From positions 1 to 6,640 of the forward strand of contig JAMPXR010000137.1 of NCBI GenBank assembly GCA_023701085.1: DNA of 6,640 nucleotides, read 5' to 3'. The position numbers were made by a program, and so were the translations under genes. Below the pieces are notes generated by a model. The model saw only the letters and a list, made by a program, of their open reading frames with translations. It was not told where the DNA came from and ran no database searches. Shown here in pieces: positions 5,957 through 6,640 of this stretch. This DNA comes from Ramlibacter sp. (GTDB lineage Bacteria > Pseudomonadota > Gammaproteobacteria > Burkholderiales > Burkholderiaceae_C). Each line of letters opens with the position of its first letter. The stretch's first letter is position 1.

Positions 5957-6640
5957 TCAGATCTTCTCGGTTTCGCCCTGGCGCGGCTGCCACACCATGA
6001 GCCGCTTTTCGATGCGGCCCACCAGCGCGTCGAGTACCAGCGCGAACGCCGTGAGCACCACGATCCCGGCGAACACGGTGTTGACGTCGAAGGTGCCCTC
6101 GGCCTGCAGGATCAGGTAGCCGACGCCGCGCGCCGACCCGAGGTATTCGCCGACCACGGCCCCGACGAACGCCAGGCCAACCGAGGTGTGCAGGCTGGAG
6201 AACACCCAGCTCGTGGCGCTGGGCAGGTAGACGGTGCGCAGCAGTTGCTTCTGGTTGGCGCCCAGCATGCGGGCGTTGGCCAGCACCACCGGGCTGACCT
6301 CCTTGACCCCCTGATACACGTTGAAGAACACGATGAAGAACACCAGGGTCACGGCCAGCGCGACCTTGCTCCAGATGCCCAGGCCGAACCACAGCGCGAA
6401 GATCGGCGCCAGGATCACGCGCGGCATCGAATTGGCCGCCTTGATGTAGGGATCGAGAATGGCGCTGGCCGTCGGCGCCAGCGCCAGCCACAGGCCGAAG
6501 GCCAGGCCCAGCACGGTGCCGAAGGCGAACGCCAGCACCGTCTCGAGCAGCGTCACGCCCAGGTGCAGGTAGATGTCGGCGCGCCCCGGCAGGCCCTCGG
6601 GGAACAGCCAGTTCTCGCCGATGGGCAGCGGCATGAACCA
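5957..6640 (-). CDS. ABC transporter permease, TauC/SsuC (nitrate/sulfonate/taurine) family; N-terminus beyond the right edge
   Basis: This inner-membrane permease would work with an ATPase and a periplasmic binding protein to import a small organic solute. The visible 227 residues hold most of the BPD_transp_1 domain. Numbering from the Met encoded at 6634, there is a long hydrophobic helix at about 25-52, more at about 72-107, and the coupling loop ANARMLGANQKQLLRTVYLP (119-138), a good EAA motif with its Gly and the LP ending. After it come SLHTSVGLAFVGAVVGEYLG and a last helix (about 187-206). The frame stays open to base 6640, and the codons before that Met (Trp-Phe) read as protein, so the true start and probably the first helix lie outside; family members are usually 250-280 residues. 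TauC, SsuC and NrtB types cannot be told apart here, so the substrate is unassigned. Partner genes are not in the window. Confidence 0.93.
   Translation of the reverse strand, partial: WFMPLPIGENWLFPEGLPGRADIYLHLGVTLLETVLAFAFGTVLGLAFGLWLALAPTASAILDPYIKAANSMPRVILAPIFALWFGLGIWSKVALAVTLVFFIVFFNVYQGVKEVSPVVLANARMLGANQKQLLRTVYLPSATSWVFSSLHTSVGLAFVGAVVGEYLGSARGVGYLILQAEGTFDVNTVFAGIVVLTAFALVLDALVGRIEKRLMVWQPRQGETEKI

Noticed and set aside
5205..6491. Minus-strand open frame with striking Val-Ala repeats opposite the D-rich gene
   Set aside because: The Val-Ala pattern is the reverse complement of the Asp-Arg-Asp-Gly codons of the exported protein, and the frame runs on out of frame into the ABC permease. 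It is not a separate gene.

Overview
The window is a GC-rich (roughly two-thirds G+C by eye), gene-dense piece of chromosome. The gene set and order (methyltransferase and rnhA divergent from a LysM-containing MltD, plus a YXWGXW-type protein) fit a betaproteobacterium of the order Burkholderiales, and the Bordetella/Achromobacter (Alcaligenaceae) side is my best guess. This is inferred from protein resemblance; there is no rRNA or other taxonomic marker here. I see no tRNA, rRNA, CRISPR array, insertion sequence or prophage gene.

Layout. Minus strand, left half: the first 185 residues of an RND drug-efflux pump (gene runs off the left edge), preceded 6 bp upstream by its periplasmic adaptor, so the two form one operon. 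A 150-bp gap with a promoter-like direct repeat separates them from rnhA (RNase HI). rnhA starts with GTG inside the stop codon of a SAM-methyltransferase-like gene and is translationally coupled to it. Then comes a 349-bp divergent control region. Plus strand, right half: an MltD-type lipoprotein lytic transglycosylase with C-terminal LysM-like segments and a basic tail, then a small exported protein with a W/G/W-rich N-terminal half and four DxDxDG calcium-type loops. A strong hairpin terminator closes this block. The last gene, on the minus strand, is a TauC/SsuC-type ABC permease whose N-terminus lies outside the right edge.

How the genes fit together. Most products act at or across the cell envelope: multidrug export (RND pump and adaptor), peptidoglycan turnover (MltD), an exported small protein of unknown role, and uptake of a sulfonate/nitrate-type organic solute (ABC permease). 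RNase HI removes RNA from RNA:DNA hybrids in the cytoplasm; its methyltransferase-like partner has no assigned substrate.

I do not see a clear-cut new system. The observations most worth a second look are the duplicated calcium-loop module in the small exported protein, the alternative-hairpin leader before mltD, the methyltransferase lacking a normal SAM-binding glycine motif, and the absence of gloB and dnaQ from places where relatives often carry them.
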